The notes below the pieces were generated by a model, which worked only from the letters and a program-made list of their open reading frames with translations, ran no database searches and had not been told where the DNA came from. The translations under genes were made by a program, and so were the position numbers. DNA of 64,000 bases from Palleniella intestinalis. Its GTDB lineage: Bacteria; Bacteroidota; Bacteroidia; Bacteroidales; Bacteroidaceae. The stretch covers positions 248,001 to 312,000 of the forward strand of contig NZ_JABKKG010000004.1 in assembly GCF_013166595.1 (NCBI RefSeq). The letters are read 5' to 3'. Below are positions 53,052 to 62,368 of the stretch, piece after piece. Within the stretch, counting starts at the first letter, position 1, and each line of letters begins with the position of its first letter.

Positions 53052-54572
53052 TTAGTCAACGATGAGGTTCTCACCTGTCATGTCTGCCGGCTTCTCCAGT
53101 CCCATGATGTGGAGGATTGAAGGAGCAACGTCAGCTAGACGGCCGTCCTTCACTGTCGCAGAGTTGTTGTCTGTGACATAGATGAAAGGAACAGGATTGA
53201 GTGAGTGTGCAGTGTTTGGTGTGCCGTCAGCGTTGATTGCGTTGTCTGCATTGCCGTGGTCAGCGATGATAATCGCCTCATATCCGCAAGCCTTAGCTGT
53301 CTCGATGACATCCTCAACACAGTTGTCAACAGCGTGTACAGCCTTTGCTATGGCGTTGTAGATGCCTGTATGGCCCACCATATCGCCGTTTGCGAAGTTC
53401 ACAACGATGAAGTCATACTGCTCGGTGAGTATCGCTGCGCACAGTTTGTCCTTGACCTCGTAAGCAGACATCTCAGGCTTGAGGTCGTAAGTGGCAACCT
53501 TCGGTGAAGCGACAAGTATGCGGTCCTCACCCTCGTAAGGAGTCTCTCTGCCACCGTTGAAGAAGAATGTCACGTGAGCATACTTCTCTGTCTCCGCTGT
53601 GTGGAGCTGCTTCTTGCCCTGCTGTGAGAGATATTCGCCGAGAGTATTCATCACATTCTCCTTTGGGAAGAGAATCTTCACGCCTGTGAAGCTTGCGTCA
53701 TAAGGAGTCATGCAATAGTACTGGAGTCCCGGAATAGTCTTCATGCCCTGCTCAGGGAGGTCCTGCTGTGTGAGCACCTGTGTCAGTTCTTTTGCACGGT
53801 CGTTACGGAAGTTGATGAAGATGACCACATCGCCCTCCTCAATCTTGCCGTTTACGGCAGCGTTTGTGATAGGCTTGATGAACTCGTCGGTAACGCCTTC
53901 ATCGTAAGACTCCTGCATAGCCTTCACCATGTCGTCAGCCTTCTTGCCCTCAGCGTTCACGATAAGGTCGTAAGCCTCCTTAACACGCTCCCAGCGCTTG
54001 TCACGGTCCATGGCATAGAAACGTCCAACGATGGATGCTATGTTGGCATCGTTCTCCTTGCACTTTGCGTCAATCTGCTCGATGAAGCCCTTGCCTGACT
54101 TAGGGTCTGTGTCACGGCCGTCCATGAAGCAGTGTACGAAAGTCTGCTGAGAGAGTCCGAATTCCTTGCCTACCTCAATAAGTTTGAAGAGATGGTCCAG
54201 TGAAGAGTGTACGCCACCGTTTGACGCAAGCCCCATAAGGTGGAGCTTCTTGCCGTTTTCCTTGGCGTAGTTGTAAGCCTCCACAACCTGTGGATTCTGG
54301 GATATAGAGCCGTCAGCGCATGCGCGGTTGATTTTCACGAGGTCCTGATAGACTATGCGTCCGGCACCGATGTTGAGGTGACCCACCTCGGAGTTGCCCA
54401 TCTGTCCGTCAGGCAGACCTACATCTTCGCCTGAAGCCTGAAGCTGTGAGTGAGCCGATACGGCTGTGAGATAGTCAAGATAAGGTGTCGGAGTGTTGAA
54501 GATAACATCACCATTGTTGTGCTTGCCGATTCCCCATCCGTCGAGAATCATCAAAAGTGCTTTCTTTGCCAT
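53052..54572 (-). CDS. gpmI: Cofactor-independent phosphoglycerate mutase
   Basis: From the ATG at 54572 the 506-residue enzyme shows [10 protein letters not shown] with metal-binding Asp11, GNSEVGH with the phosphorylated Ser61, [11 protein letters not shown], and the late metal site ADHGNADN. It interconverts 3- and 2-phosphoglycerate with two Mn ions. A frame from 54620 adds a Lys/Asn-rich start without support. It sits below gyrB, with a CATG array in the gap, and has no obvious promoter of its own. Confidence 0.95.
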   Translation of the reverse strand: MAKKALLMILDGWGIGKHNNGDVIFNTPTPYLDYLTAVSAHSQLQASGEDVGLPDGQMGNSEVGHLNIGAGRIVYQDLVKINRACADGSISQNPQVVEAYNYAKENGKKLHLMGLASNGGVHSSLDHLFKLIEVGKEFGLSQQTFVHCFMDGRDTDPKSGKGFIEQIDAKCKENDANIASIVGRFYAMDRDKRWERVKEAYDLIVNAEGKKADDMVKAMQESYDEGVTDEFIKPITNAAVNGKIEEGDVVIFINFRNDRAKELTQVLTQQDLPEQGMKTIPGLQYYCMTPYDASFTGVKILFPKENVMNTLGEYLSQQGKKQLHTAETEKYAHVTFFFNGGRETPYEGEDRILVASPKVATYDLKPEMSAYEVKDKLCAAILTEQYDFIVVNFANGDMVGHTGIYNAIAKAVHAVDNCVEDVIETAKACGYEAIIIADHGNADNAINADGTPNTAHSLNPVPFIYVTDNNSATVKDGRLADVAPSILHIMGLEKPADMTGENLIVD

Positions 54573-54637
54573 CTGTTTGTTTTTTCTTTTATTGTTGTTG
54601 GTTGATTTTTGTTTTATCAAGATTTTTCACGAGAAAC

Positions 54638-54687
54638 CATGATGAATCATGATGTCTCATGTTGCATCATGATTCATCATGGTTATT
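54638..54687. repeat. 10-bp CATG array, family A, locus 4
   Basis: CATG occurs at 54638, 54648, 54658, 54668 and 54678, exactly 10 bases apart, with variable bases between (GATGAAT, GATGTCT and similar). It lies between the gyrB stop and the gpmI start. Confidence 0.9.
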
Positions 54688-54695
54688 GTTTCTAT

Positions 54696-56690
54696 TTACG
54701 CATCGATATTAGCGTATGTCGCGTTCTCCTCGATGAACTGTCGGCGTGGTTCCACATCGTCGCCCATGAGCATGGAGAAAATCTCGTCAGCCTTGGCGGC
54801 ATTGTGGATTGTCACCTGCTTCAGAAGGCGTGTCTCAGGGTTCATTGTAGTGTCCCAAAGCTGTTCCGGGTTCATCTCACCCAGACCTTTGTAGCGTTGG
54901 GTGTGGAGCTTGCTGTCGTCAGCATTGCCGCCACAGTAAGTGTCGATGAATCTCTGACGGTCCTCCTCTGTGTAGCAGTACTCTTTCTTGTCCTTGTATG
55001 AACAGCGGTAGAGCGGTGGAGTGGCGATGTAGAGGTGACCTTCCTGAATGACTTTCGGCATGAAGCGGAAGAAGAGAGTCATGATAAGTGTGTCGATGTG
55101 AGAGCCATCGACGTCGGCATCGGTCATGATGATAATCTTGTCATAACGCAGTTTGTCGATGTTTGCCTCCTTGGAGTCCTCGCCGTCGATGCCGAAACGC
55201 ACACCGATAGCCTGCAGGATGATGTTTACGGACTCAGCCTCGAACACCTTGTGCCACTGCACTTTCTCCACATTGAGAATCTTTCCTCGTAACGGGAGTA
55301 TCGCCTGATAGTGGCGGTCGCGTCCCTGCTTTGCCGAACCGCCGGCGGAATCACCCTCGACAAGGAAGATTTCCGTCTTCTTAGGGTCACGGCTTGAGCA
55401 GTCGGCGAGCTTGCCCGGCAGACCGCCTCCCGACATAGGGTTCTTTCGCTGCACACTCTCGCGGGCCTTTCTCGCCGCCACACGCGCTGTTGCTGCAAGG
55501 ACAACCTTGTTGCAAATCATGCGCGCTTCGTTAGGATGCTCCTCGAGATAGTCGTTCATTGCCTCACCGACAGCCTGCTGAACGGCACCGTTCACCTCAG
55601 AGTTTCCGAGCTTTGTCTTTGTCTGACCCTCAAACTGTGGCTCTGCAACCTTCACGGAGATGACGGCAGTAAGTCCCTCCTTGAAGTCGTCCTGTGCAAT
55701 CTCTATCTTCGCTTTCTCTATCTGCTTGCGAATCTGGTCGTCATTGTCGGCATACTTCTTCAGTGAGCGCGACAAGGCGATGCGGAAGCCTGTGAGGTGC
55801 GTACCGCCCTCGATGGTGTTGATGTTGTTGACATAAGAGTGGATATGCTCAGAGTAATCGGTGTTGTACATTATAGCCGCCTCGATAGGCACACCCGCCT
55901 TTTCTGTCTTCAGATAGATGACATCATTGAAGAGATGAGAGCGGTGCTGGTCGATGTAGCGCACAAACTCCTTCAGGCCGTCCTGTGCGTGGAACACCTC
56001 CTCCTTTGGAGTCCATCCCTCTGCCACATTGCCTTCAGCGTCCAGTTGGGGGCGCATGTCGCGGAGAGTGATTTTGATTCCTGCGTTGAGGAATGCCAGT
56101 TCGCGCATACGTGTCGCCACGATGTCATATCTGTATGTCGTTGTTGTGAAGATTGTCGGGTCAGGCCAAAACTGCTGGCGAGTGCCGCGCTTCTCTGTCT
56201 CGCCAACGATTTTCACAGGATAGAGCGGTTTTCCTTGCTCATATTCCTGCTGGTAAATCTTGCCGTCGCGGAACACCTGTGAGAGCATGTGTGACGAAAG
56301 GGCGTTGACACAGGAGACACCCACGCCGTGGAGACCGCCGGAAACCTTGTAGGAACCTTTGTCAAACTTGCCGCCGGCATGCAGCACGGTCATCACGACC
56401 TCAAGGGCTGACTTGTGGAGCTTCGGATGCTCATCGACAGGGATGCCGCGTCCGTTGTCCTCTACAGTGATTGAGTTATCCTCGTTGATAGTCACTTCAA
56501 TGTCTGTGCAGTAGCCTGCCATAGCCTCGTCGATGGAGTTGTCCACCGTCTCGTTGACAAGATGGTGGAGACCCTTCTCAGAGATGTCGCCGATATACAT
56601 CGCAGGTCGCTTGCGCACCGCCTCGAGTCCTTCGAGGACTTGGATGCTGCTACCTGTGTAGTTCCCTTCAGTTTTCTGTATTTCTTCCAT
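54696..56690 (-). CDS. gyrB: DNA gyrase subunit B
   Basis: The GHKL ATPase motifs (ETVDNSIDEAMAG, EDNGRGIPV, GGLHGVGVSCVNALS) and the TOPRIM domain (EIFLVEGDSAGGSA, DADVDGSHI) are followed by QRYKGLGEMNPEQLWDTTMNP and GDDVEPRRQFIE, which fit GyrB better than ParE. With GyrA it introduces negative supercoils. At 664 residues it lacks the insert of enterobacterial GyrB. A -7 element lies upstream, followed by a family B array further away. No dnaA is nearby. Confidence 0.95.
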   Translation of the reverse strand: MEEIQKTEGNYTGSSIQVLEGLEAVRKRPAMYIGDISEKGLHHLVNETVDNSIDEAMAGYCTDIEVTINEDNSITVEDNGRGIPVDEHPKLHKSALEVVMTVLHAGGKFDKGSYKVSGGLHGVGVSCVNALSSHMLSQVFRDGKIYQQEYEQGKPLYPVKIVGETEKRGTRQQFWPDPTIFTTTTYRYDIVATRMRELAFLNAGIKITLRDMRPQLDAEGNVAEGWTPKEEVFHAQDGLKEFVRYIDQHRSHLFNDVIYLKTEKAGVPIEAAIMYNTDYSEHIHSYVNNINTIEGGTHLTGFRIALSRSLKKYADNDDQIRKQIEKAKIEIAQDDFKEGLTAVISVKVAEPQFEGQTKTKLGNSEVNGAVQQAVGEAMNDYLEEHPNEARMICNKVVLAATARVAARKARESVQRKNPMSGGGLPGKLADCSSRDPKKTEIFLVEGDSAGGSAKQGRDRHYQAILPLRGKILNVEKVQWHKVFEAESVNIILQAIGVRFGIDGEDSKEANIDKLRYDKIIIMTDADVDGSHIDTLIMTLFFRFMPKVIQEGHLYIATPPLYRCSYKDKKEYCYTEEDRQRFIDTYCGGNADDSKLHTQRYKGLGEMNPEQLWDTTMNPETRLLKQVTIHNAAKADEIFSMLMGDDVEPRRQFIEENATYANIDA

Positions 56691-56797
56691 TTATCTTATA
56701 AATAATTTATTGTTCTTTTCCCTTGTTCCGCCACAGCCTTTCGGTGGAGTCTGTTGCGCTCCTCTGCGCGAAGGTCGGCGGAAGCCGTATTTCCGTG

Positions 56798-56805
56798 CAA
56801 AGATA
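56798..56805 (-). promoter_or_regulatory. -7 element of gyrB
   Basis: The minus strand reads TATCTTTG, with TTC 20 bases upstream, one base from the -33 consensus. The leader to the gyrB ATG is about 100 bases, with a possible hairpin (CCGCC...GGCGG type). Confidence 0.65.
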
Positions 56806-56967
56806 CTAAAAAAAAATGGAATAAGGAAATTATTTAATTATAAAATAATTAAGGTGTGAAAGAAATGTTTCCCATGTTTTTTGATGAGGAGATGTGAACT
56901 CGCCTTGGCGGCATTGTTTTGCCCTCATTGAAAGAATCATGGCACAATGGCAAAAGTTGGGAAAACG

Positions 56968-57050
56968 AAAGGTAACACTTTGTGTGGTGAAAGGTAATAC
57001 TTTGCATGGAAAAAGGTTACCTTTCATGGTGCGAAAGGTAACCTTTTGTT
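56968..57050. repeat. 22-bp array, family B, locus 5
   Basis: AAAGG starts at 56968, 56990, 57012 and 57034, exactly 22 bases apart. Units read AAAGGTAACACTTT, AAAGGTAATACTTT, AAAGGTTACCTTT and AAAGGTAACCTTT, with GCATGG or CATGGTG between them. It lies between the phosphate-transporter stop and gyrB. The rest of the 56691-57090 gap has no gene. Confidence 0.9.
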
Positions 57051-57090
57051 ATGCGGTTGCTAATGTGTTGTTTTACAGGAGAATACGTTG

Positions 57091-59331
57091 TTAGTTGTAG
57101 AACCTCTTGCTGCTTCTCAGGATGCGCCGTGTCGCGGCGATGAACTCCTGTGTTTCCTGGAGGATGTTGAGATAGAGGATTGTGGTGTTGATGTTCGAAT
57201 CATCTTCCTGAAGGTGGTCCATCTGGCGTTTCCGCAGGGCGGATATGTGCCTCTTGAAGCCCTCTTTCTCAGCGAGGAGGGTGTCGATGGCTGCCACATC
57301 GTTGTGCTTTATGGCGGTGATGCCGCGCTGTATGAAGCCGAGAACCTGCTCCTTGACCGGCTGCAGTTCAGCTATCTGTGCATTGTTGAGCGGTGTGAAG
57401 TTGTTGTCGACATGCTCCTTGCATGGCACAGCCATACGTTTCAGACAGTAGATGACCTGCTCGTCGGCGTTCATGGCAAGGTGGAACCATGTGTTCTTCT
57501 CCAAGGACAGTGTCCTGTCTATGCTCCTCATGCCTATGAGGAGACGGTGGCGAGTCTTCTTGCGCCTTTCGTTGTCAATGTCAAGCTGCCTTATTGCCTT
57601 GCGCAACTGCTTCAGGTTCTCGTTTATCATGCCGCTGACGGTGGAGTCGAAACACGCTCCGGCATGCGCAAGCACTTCCGTCTGCACCGAGCGGAGGTGG
57701 TCGCGGAGCAGCGGCCAGCGCTCATCTTTGTCCTGAATCTGCATGATTTCCTTCAGGAACTGTCCGTCGTCGACTCTTGGCTCCTTGTCTGTCTTTGGCT
57801 TGTTGCTCTTGAAAAGCAGCACTATTGCGAGGACTATGAATCCTGCCATGGCGATGAAGCCGCCGAAATGCATCACCAGAACTACAATGCCGGCTGCAAG
57901 GAAAGCCACTCCGGCAGTAATCAGCCAGCCACCGATGACGCTGAGCATGCCTGTGATTCGGAACACCGCACTCTCTCTGCTCCATGCCCTGTCGGCGAGG
58001 GATGTACCCATGGCGACGATGAATGTCACGTAGGTTGTCGAGAGAGGCAGCTTAAGTGATGTGCCGAGGATTATGAGCAATGCCGCGAGGACTATGTTTA
58101 TGGCAGCGCGGACAAGGTCAAACGCTGCGCCGTCGGCTATGACAGTCCCTTCCTTGCTGAACCTTTTGTCAATCCATTGGCGCATGTTCTTCGGCACAAT
58201 CCTCACCACTGTCTCGCTGACGGTGTTGAATGACCTTACCATGCTTCTTGCCGCGCTTGACGAACCGAACATCTCTTCGCCCTGATCTTGGCGTGAAAGG
58301 TCGACGGAAGTCTTCACAACGTTGTGCGCTTTCTTTGATGTCGCAAGGGAATAAATCATGATTATTCCGGCGGCAAGAAGGAAAACAAACGGTGTGCGTG
58401 CACTGCTGTTGAGCGAGTCCATCATGAATGTGTCAGGGTTTCCCATGCTGTTGGCGGTGAAATCCGTGTATGCACTGTAGCCCGCCAATGGCACACCGAT
58501 GAAGTTGACAAGGTCGTTGCTGGCGAAAGCCATGGCGAGTGCGAACGTTCCCACAAGGACTATGAGTTTGAGGACATTGCCTCCTGCGGCATGGAGCATC
58601 TGCATGAGCACGGTGAAGAGGACGAATCCGCCTGCCACAAGCAAAGGAGTCTCCTCCGCAATCCATGCCCTGAGGTCGTCGTTCATAAATGAAGACTGCC
58701 CCAGACCTTTTATAAGTATGAAATAGCCTATGGCTGTCAGTGCCATGCCTCCGAACAGTCCGATGAAATATTTCTGCCGTTTCACGTAGTTGAACGTGAA
58801 GAGCAGTCGCGCCAGCCACTGCACCACGGTGCCGAAGAAGAAGGCTATCGCCACGGAGCAGAATATGCCGAGGATTACGGACAGAGCCTTCTCCGTGTTG
58901 AGAAGCTGCGCGAAGGTCAGTGTGCCGGTGTCGTCAGCGATTATCTTCAGCAATGCCAGCACGAATGTTCCGCCAAGAAGTTCGAAGACAAGGGACACTG
59001 TCGTCGATGTCGGCAGACCCAGATTGTTGAATGAGTCGAGCAGCACGACATCGGTAACCATGACGGCAAGGAAGATGCACATGATGTTTTCGAAAGAATA
59101 CATCTCGGGACGGAAGATGCCATGCCTCGCGATGTCCATCATTCCGTTGCTCATCAATGCTCCTGCCAGCACACCTATCGAGGCGATTATGATGACTGTG
59201 CGCAGTTTCGCCACCTTTGCTCCGATGGCAGAGTTGAGAAAATTCACGGCGTCGTTGCTCACGCCTACCATGAGGTCGAATATCGCAAGGACGAAGACAA
59301 AGATGATAACTCCTAAGAAAATCATTTCCAT
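57091..59331 (-). CDS. PiT-family phosphate transporter with PhoU-like C-terminal domain
   Basis: From the ATG at 59331 the 746-residue protein has two PiT repeats with the signature Asn-Asp motifs (GVSNDAVNFLNSAIG near residue 23 and ASNDLVNFIGVPLAG near 245) and about 12 membrane spans. The last 220 residues are helical and charged (REHLRSVQTEVLAHAG-like stretch), resembling PhoU/DUF47 regulators that are often separate. It should carry inorganic phosphate with a cation. Divergent to it is an OmpR/PhoR-like pair with matching DNA repeats between. Confidence 0.85.
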   Translation of the reverse strand: MEMIFLGVIIFVFVLAIFDLMVGVSNDAVNFLNSAIGAKVAKLRTVIIIASIGVLAGALMSNGMMDIARHGIFRPEMYSFENIMCIFLAVMVTDVVLLDSFNNLGLPTSTTVSLVFELLGGTFVLALLKIIADDTGTLTFAQLLNTEKALSVILGIFCSVAIAFFFGTVVQWLARLLFTFNYVKRQKYFIGLFGGMALTAIGYFILIKGLGQSSFMNDDLRAWIAEETPLLVAGGFVLFTVLMQMLHAAGGNVLKLIVLVGTFALAMAFASNDLVNFIGVPLAGYSAYTDFTANSMGNPDTFMMDSLNSSARTPFVFLLAAGIIMIYSLATSKKAHNVVKTSVDLSRQDQGEEMFGSSSAARSMVRSFNTVSETVVRIVPKNMRQWIDKRFSKEGTVIADGAAFDLVRAAINIVLAALLIILGTSLKLPLSTTYVTFIVAMGTSLADRAWSRESAVFRITGMLSVIGGWLITAGVAFLAAGIVVLVMHFGGFIAMAGFIVLAIVLLFKSNKPKTDKEPRVDDGQFLKEIMQIQDKDERWPLLRDHLRSVQTEVLAHAGACFDSTVSGMINENLKQLRKAIRQLDIDNERRKKTRHRLLIGMRSIDRTLSLEKNTWFHLAMNADEQVIYCLKRMAVPCKEHVDNNFTPLNNAQIAELQPVKEQVLGFIQRGITAIKHNDVAAIDTLLAEKEGFKRHISALRKRQMDHLQEDDSNINTTILYLNILQETQEFIAATRRILRSSKRFYN

Positions 59332-59397
59332 GTTTCTGTCGTTTTTTCTGATGTAATATTGCTTTTCGTTTTCAACCGTCTTGCGGTTTTTCGGGTG

Positions 59398-59405
59398 CAA
59401 AGTTA
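59398..59405 (-). promoter_or_regulatory. -7 element of the phosphate-transporter gene
   Basis: The minus strand reads TAACTTTG. The -33 position lacks TTG and is instead overlapped by the GTAAC direct repeat at 59416-59431, as expected for an activator-dependent promoter. Confidence 0.6.
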
Positions 59406-59415
59406 CTTTTGTATT

Positions 59416-59431
59416 GTTACGAAACTGTTAC
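59416..59431 (-). promoter_or_regulatory. Pho-box-like direct repeat facing the transporter gene
   Basis: On the minus strand GTAAC occurs twice, 11 bases apart (59431-59427 and 59420-59416). PhoB-type response regulators bind two 7-mers at 11-base spacing just upstream of -10. Confidence 0.55.
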
Positions 59432-59483
59432 AAATATGCTATAAAACGGTGAACTTCACGCCGGAGTCCGTAATAAATCAAAA

Positions 59484-59500
59484 TGTAACCGAATTGTAAT
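59484..59500 (+). promoter_or_regulatory. Pho-box-like direct repeat facing the response-regulator gene
   Basis: TGTAAC (59484-59489) and TGTAAT (59495-59500) are 11 bases apart and lie just upstream of the -33 TTG of the regulator promoter. They use the same word and spacing as the site facing the transporter. Confidence 0.5.
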
Positions 59501-59511
59501 GCCGGAAACGC

Positions 59512-59541
59512 TTGTTTTATAGGAAAATAATGCTAAATTTG
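59512..59541 (+). promoter_or_regulatory. Promoter of the two-component operon
   Basis: TTG (59512-59514) and TAAATTTG (59534-59541) are 19 bases apart. Confidence 0.75.
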
Positions 59542-59564
59542 CACCACAGAAAAACTTTGCGATT

Positions 59565-60260
59565 ATGACAGAACGTAGAATACTTGTTGTCGATGACGAG
59601 GAGGATCTGAGGGAAATCCTTCGGTTCAATCTCGAGAAAGAGGGGTTCAAGGTTGACACAGCCGCTTCCGCCGAAGAGGCTCTGACGCTTGACATCGCCT
59701 CGTACAGTCTGCTGCTCCTTGACATCATGATGGGCGAAATCAGCGGAATGGCTCTCGCACGTGTGCTGAAACGCCGCCCTGACACTGCCCATATACCTAT
59801 TATATTCATCACGGCAAAGACTGCCGAGGATGACACGGTGGAAGGGCTTTCTATAGGGGCGGATGACTACATCACAAAGCCTTTTCGCCTGAAGGAGGTC
59901 GTCGCAAGGGTTGAGGCGGTGCTTCGCCGTGCAGGAAAGGATGCCAATGTGCGGCATGAACGTGACAAAGGTGTCGTTGGATATGAGACATTGCGCATTG
60001 ACACTGTATCGAAGCGTGTCACTGTCGACGGCACAGAGATTGCCCTGACAAAGAAGGAGTTCGAGATACTCCTGCTGCTTGTGGGCAACGCCGGCAGAGT
60101 GTTCTCGCGCCAGGAGATACTCTCCCGTGTGTGGGATGACGATGTTTACGTCCTCGCGCGTACCGTTGATGTGAACATAACGCGCCTGAGAAAGAAGATA
60201 GGTGCCTATGGCGATTGTATTCACACGCGCCAAGGGTACGGTTATTCGTTTGAGAAATAA
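59565..60260 (+). CDS. OmpR/PhoB-type response regulator
   Basis: The receiver domain has the acidic pocket (VVDDEED), phosphoacceptor Asp53 in LLLDIMM, and Lys105 in YITKPF. A winged-helix output domain follows at about 130-231 (LTKKEFEILLLLV, TVDVNITRLRKKIG, RQGYGYSF). The 231-residue length is standard. A sensor kinase gene follows 17 bases later. Divergent phosphate transport and the repeats between them suggest a PhoB-like role in phosphate response; another stimulus is possible. Confidence 0.92.
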   Translation: MTERRILVVDDEEDLREILRFNLEKEGFKVDTAASAEEALTLDIASYSLLLLDIMMGEISGMALARVLKRRPDTAHIPIIFITAKTAEDDTVEGLSIGADDYITKPFRLKEVVARVEAVLRRAGKDANVRHERDKGVVGYETLRIDTVSKRVTVDGTEIALTKKEFEILLLLVGNAGRVFSRQEILSRVWDDDVYVLARTVDVNITRLRKKIGAYGDCIHTRQGYGYSFEK

Positions 60261-60277
60261 AAAGAAAGGAATGATTT

Positions 60278-61699
60278 ATGGGAAATAAAAGGTCACTGAG
60301 CAGCCAGCTGTTCCTCACCGTGCTTATGCTATTCTCGGTGTTTGTGGCGGGCTTTGTATATTATCAGTATGAGCGGGAGAAGCAGTTCAAGATAGGAATC
60401 CTGCACACTCGCCTGAAGGACTATAACCACCAGCTTGCGGAAAGCATAGCCGAAGCCGGTGAAATGACGGACTCTTCGCTCACGGCTTATGTCAGGAGCC
60501 ATCCTCTTCGCGGACTGCGTGTCACGCTGCTTGACACACGTGGCGGTGTGATCTATGACAACAGCCAACGCTCTTATTCCTCGCTGCCTAACCATCTGGA
60601 ACGCCCGGAGGTGCGGCAGGCTCTTATGTCAGGGGAAGGGTTTGAGATAAACCGCTACTCGGACACCATGAACGAGAACTATTTCTATGCCGCGACGTAT
60701 TTTCCACGGCAGGGAATCATTGTGCGTACGGCATTGCCTTATGATTTCGAACTTGCCGACCATCTGCGTGCGGACATGATTTCTATATGGATAACACTGG
60801 CGGCGAGTATCATCATTATGGTCGTTTTCTGGCTGTGCACCCACCGTCTTGGCAAGTCCATAGCACAGTTGCGCCGCTTCGCCATGCTTGTCGATAGGGG
60901 CGAGAACTATGATGCGGAGCGTGAGGCGGCGGCTTTCCCTGACACAGAGCTTGGGGAAATCTCACAGAACATTGTGCATCTCTACAAGCGTCTGCAGGAA
61001 AGCCAGGAGGACAAGCTGAGACTTAAGCGCCAGCTGACGCAGAACATCTCGCACGAACTGAAGACTCCGGTGGCGAGCATCAAGGGTTATCTGGAGACTA
61101 TAATCGACAATCCGGACATCACTCCTGAGCAGCGCGACAACTTCATCATGCGATGCCATGCGCAAAGTGAGAGGCTTGCGCAGCTTGTCCAGGACATATC
61201 GTCGCTTAACCGTATGGATGAGGTGCTGCATTCGCTGAACATGCAGGTGGCGGACATTGCCGCTATTGTCCACGACATACAGCAGCAGGTGGCGCTGCAA
61301 CTGGCGGAACGGCGCATGACAATCACCAACACGCTTCCGAGGACGCTGCCTATCATGGGCGATCCGTCCATGATTTACTCTATCTTCCGTAACCTTATCG
61401 ACAATTCCATAGCTTATTCCGGTGAGGGAACAGCCATTGTCATCCGCTGCCGGGAGGAGAAGGACTGGTATCATTTCCGCATTTCGGACAACGGCATTGG
61501 CATACCTGAGGAGCATATCCCTCACATTTTCGAGCGCTTCTACCGTGTGGACAGCGGGCGGGCAAGGAAATTTGGCGGTACGGGTCTTGGGCTTGCCATA
61601 GTAAAAAATGCCGTGATGCTGCATGGCGGCAATATCACGGCGAGTGCTCTCCCCGGTGGAGGAGTGGAGTTCTCGTTCAGTCTTAGGAAGCGGGCGTAG
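60278..61699 (+). CDS. Sensor histidine kinase (PhoR-like)
   Basis: Two membrane spans (about 11-30 and 168-187) flank a periplasmic sensor region of about 135 residues. A HAMP-like linker, the H box NISHELKTPVASIKG with His259, and the catalytic domain (NLIDNSIAYS, DNGIGIPEEHI, GGTGLGLAIVKN) follow. It phosphorylates the regulator encoded just upstream. The large outer domain suggests direct sensing outside the membrane, whereas E. coli PhoR senses through the Pst system. Confidence 0.92.
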   Translation: MGNKRSLSSQLFLTVLMLFSVFVAGFVYYQYEREKQFKIGILHTRLKDYNHQLAESIAEAGEMTDSSLTAYVRSHPLRGLRVTLLDTRGGVIYDNSQRSYSSLPNHLERPEVRQALMSGEGFEINRYSDTMNENYFYAATYFPRQGIIVRTALPYDFELADHLRADMISIWITLAASIIIMVVFWLCTHRLGKSIAQLRRFAMLVDRGENYDAEREAAAFPDTELGEISQNIVHLYKRLQESQEDKLRLKRQLTQNISHELKTPVASIKGYLETIIDNPDITPEQRDNFIMRCHAQSERLAQLVQDISSLNRMDEVLHSLNMQVADIAAIVHDIQQQVALQLAERRMTITNTLPRTLPIMGDPSMIYSIFRNLIDNSIAYSGEGTAIVIRCREEKDWYHFRISDNGIGIPEEHIPHIFERFYRVDSGRARKFGGTGLGLAIVKNAVMLHGGNITASALPGGGVEFSFSLRKRA

Positions 61700-61705
61700 A
61701 GGAAT

Positions 61706-61757
61706 TTCCGAACCATTCGAGCGATTCGATTAATCCGAATCACTTGAATGAACCGTG
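61706..61757. repeat. 9-bp ATTCGA array (family E)
   Basis: Units start at 61706, 61715, 61724, 61733 and 61742, nine bases apart: TTCCGAACC, ATTCGAGCG, ATTCGATTA, ATCCGAATC and ACTTGAATG. A possible sixth (AACCGTGAA) is at 61751. This is the only array between convergent genes and fills the whole kinase-HAD gap. Confidence 0.75.
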
Positions 61758-61761
61758 AAAA

Positions 61762-62349
61762 TCACTTTATCAGATGCCCCTCATCTGCAAATTCCAAGAG
61801 TTCTTTGTCACCGCGCGAATCCCCAAAAGCGGTGATGAAGAACTCTTTTCTTTGTTTTTCTATGTCAGGATATTCACATAGGAGGCGGCTCACCTTCTCC
61901 TTTCCGTAGCAGTTCTTTGACAGAAAACGCCCCGTAAAGCCTTTTTCATCAAACTCCATCTTTGTGCCCAACACTTTGAACTCCGGCACAAGACGGCTCA
62001 CCCAATTCTCAGGGCTTGCGGTCACGAGCACCACTTCATTGCCGTTGCGCTGCTCTTTAATCAACCGGTGGTGGAGGTCTGTGCGCAGGATGTGCCTGTG
62101 CGTGTCGGCAAACTGTTGGCAGAAAGCGTTGAACTCTTCTTCACTCATCTTGCCGAAGCAGTTGTGAAGCAGCCTTTCCTTTGTCCTTTGGTTAGGGTAA
62201 AGGCGTGCAACCATGAGCAGAATCCACGGCATAATCCGCAGCATTGCCAATGCCAGACCGAGTCGTCCGCGTTGGAAAATGATAATGGACATCATGGAGT
62301 CCGTAGTCGTCAGTGTGCCGTCAAAATCCGATACGAATAGTTTCTTCAT
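61762..62349 (-). CDS. HAD-superfamily phosphatase (subfamily IB type)
   Basis: From the ATG at 62349 the 195-residue protein shows HAD motif I (FVSDFDGTLTTTDS, residues 5-18), motif II (VVLVTASPENW), a conserved Lys region (GKEKVSRLL), and motif IV (FGDSRGDKELLEFAD). It has a helical cap between motifs. Proteins of this type pair with UbiA-like enzymes and remove a phosphate from the prenyl-linked product. Here it lies directly downstream of a UbiA gene, with only a short 7-bp array between. Confidence 0.85.
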   Translation of the reverse strand: MKKLFVSDFDGTLTTTDSMMSIIIFQRGRLGLALAMLRIMPWILLMVARLYPNQRTKERLLHNCFGKMSEEEFNAFCQQFADTHRHILRTDLHHRLIKEQRNGNEVVLVTASPENWVSRLVPEFKVLGTKMEFDEKGFTGRFLSKNCYGKEKVSRLLCEYPDIEKQRKEFFITAFGDSRGDKELLEFADEGHLIK

Positions 62350-62368
62350 TTCTTTTGGTATAAAAAAC

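Noticed and set aside
54696..57090. Replication origin near gyrB
   Set aside because: No dnaA, dnaN or recF is present and no DnaA-box cluster is visible; the repeats here are family B arrays.
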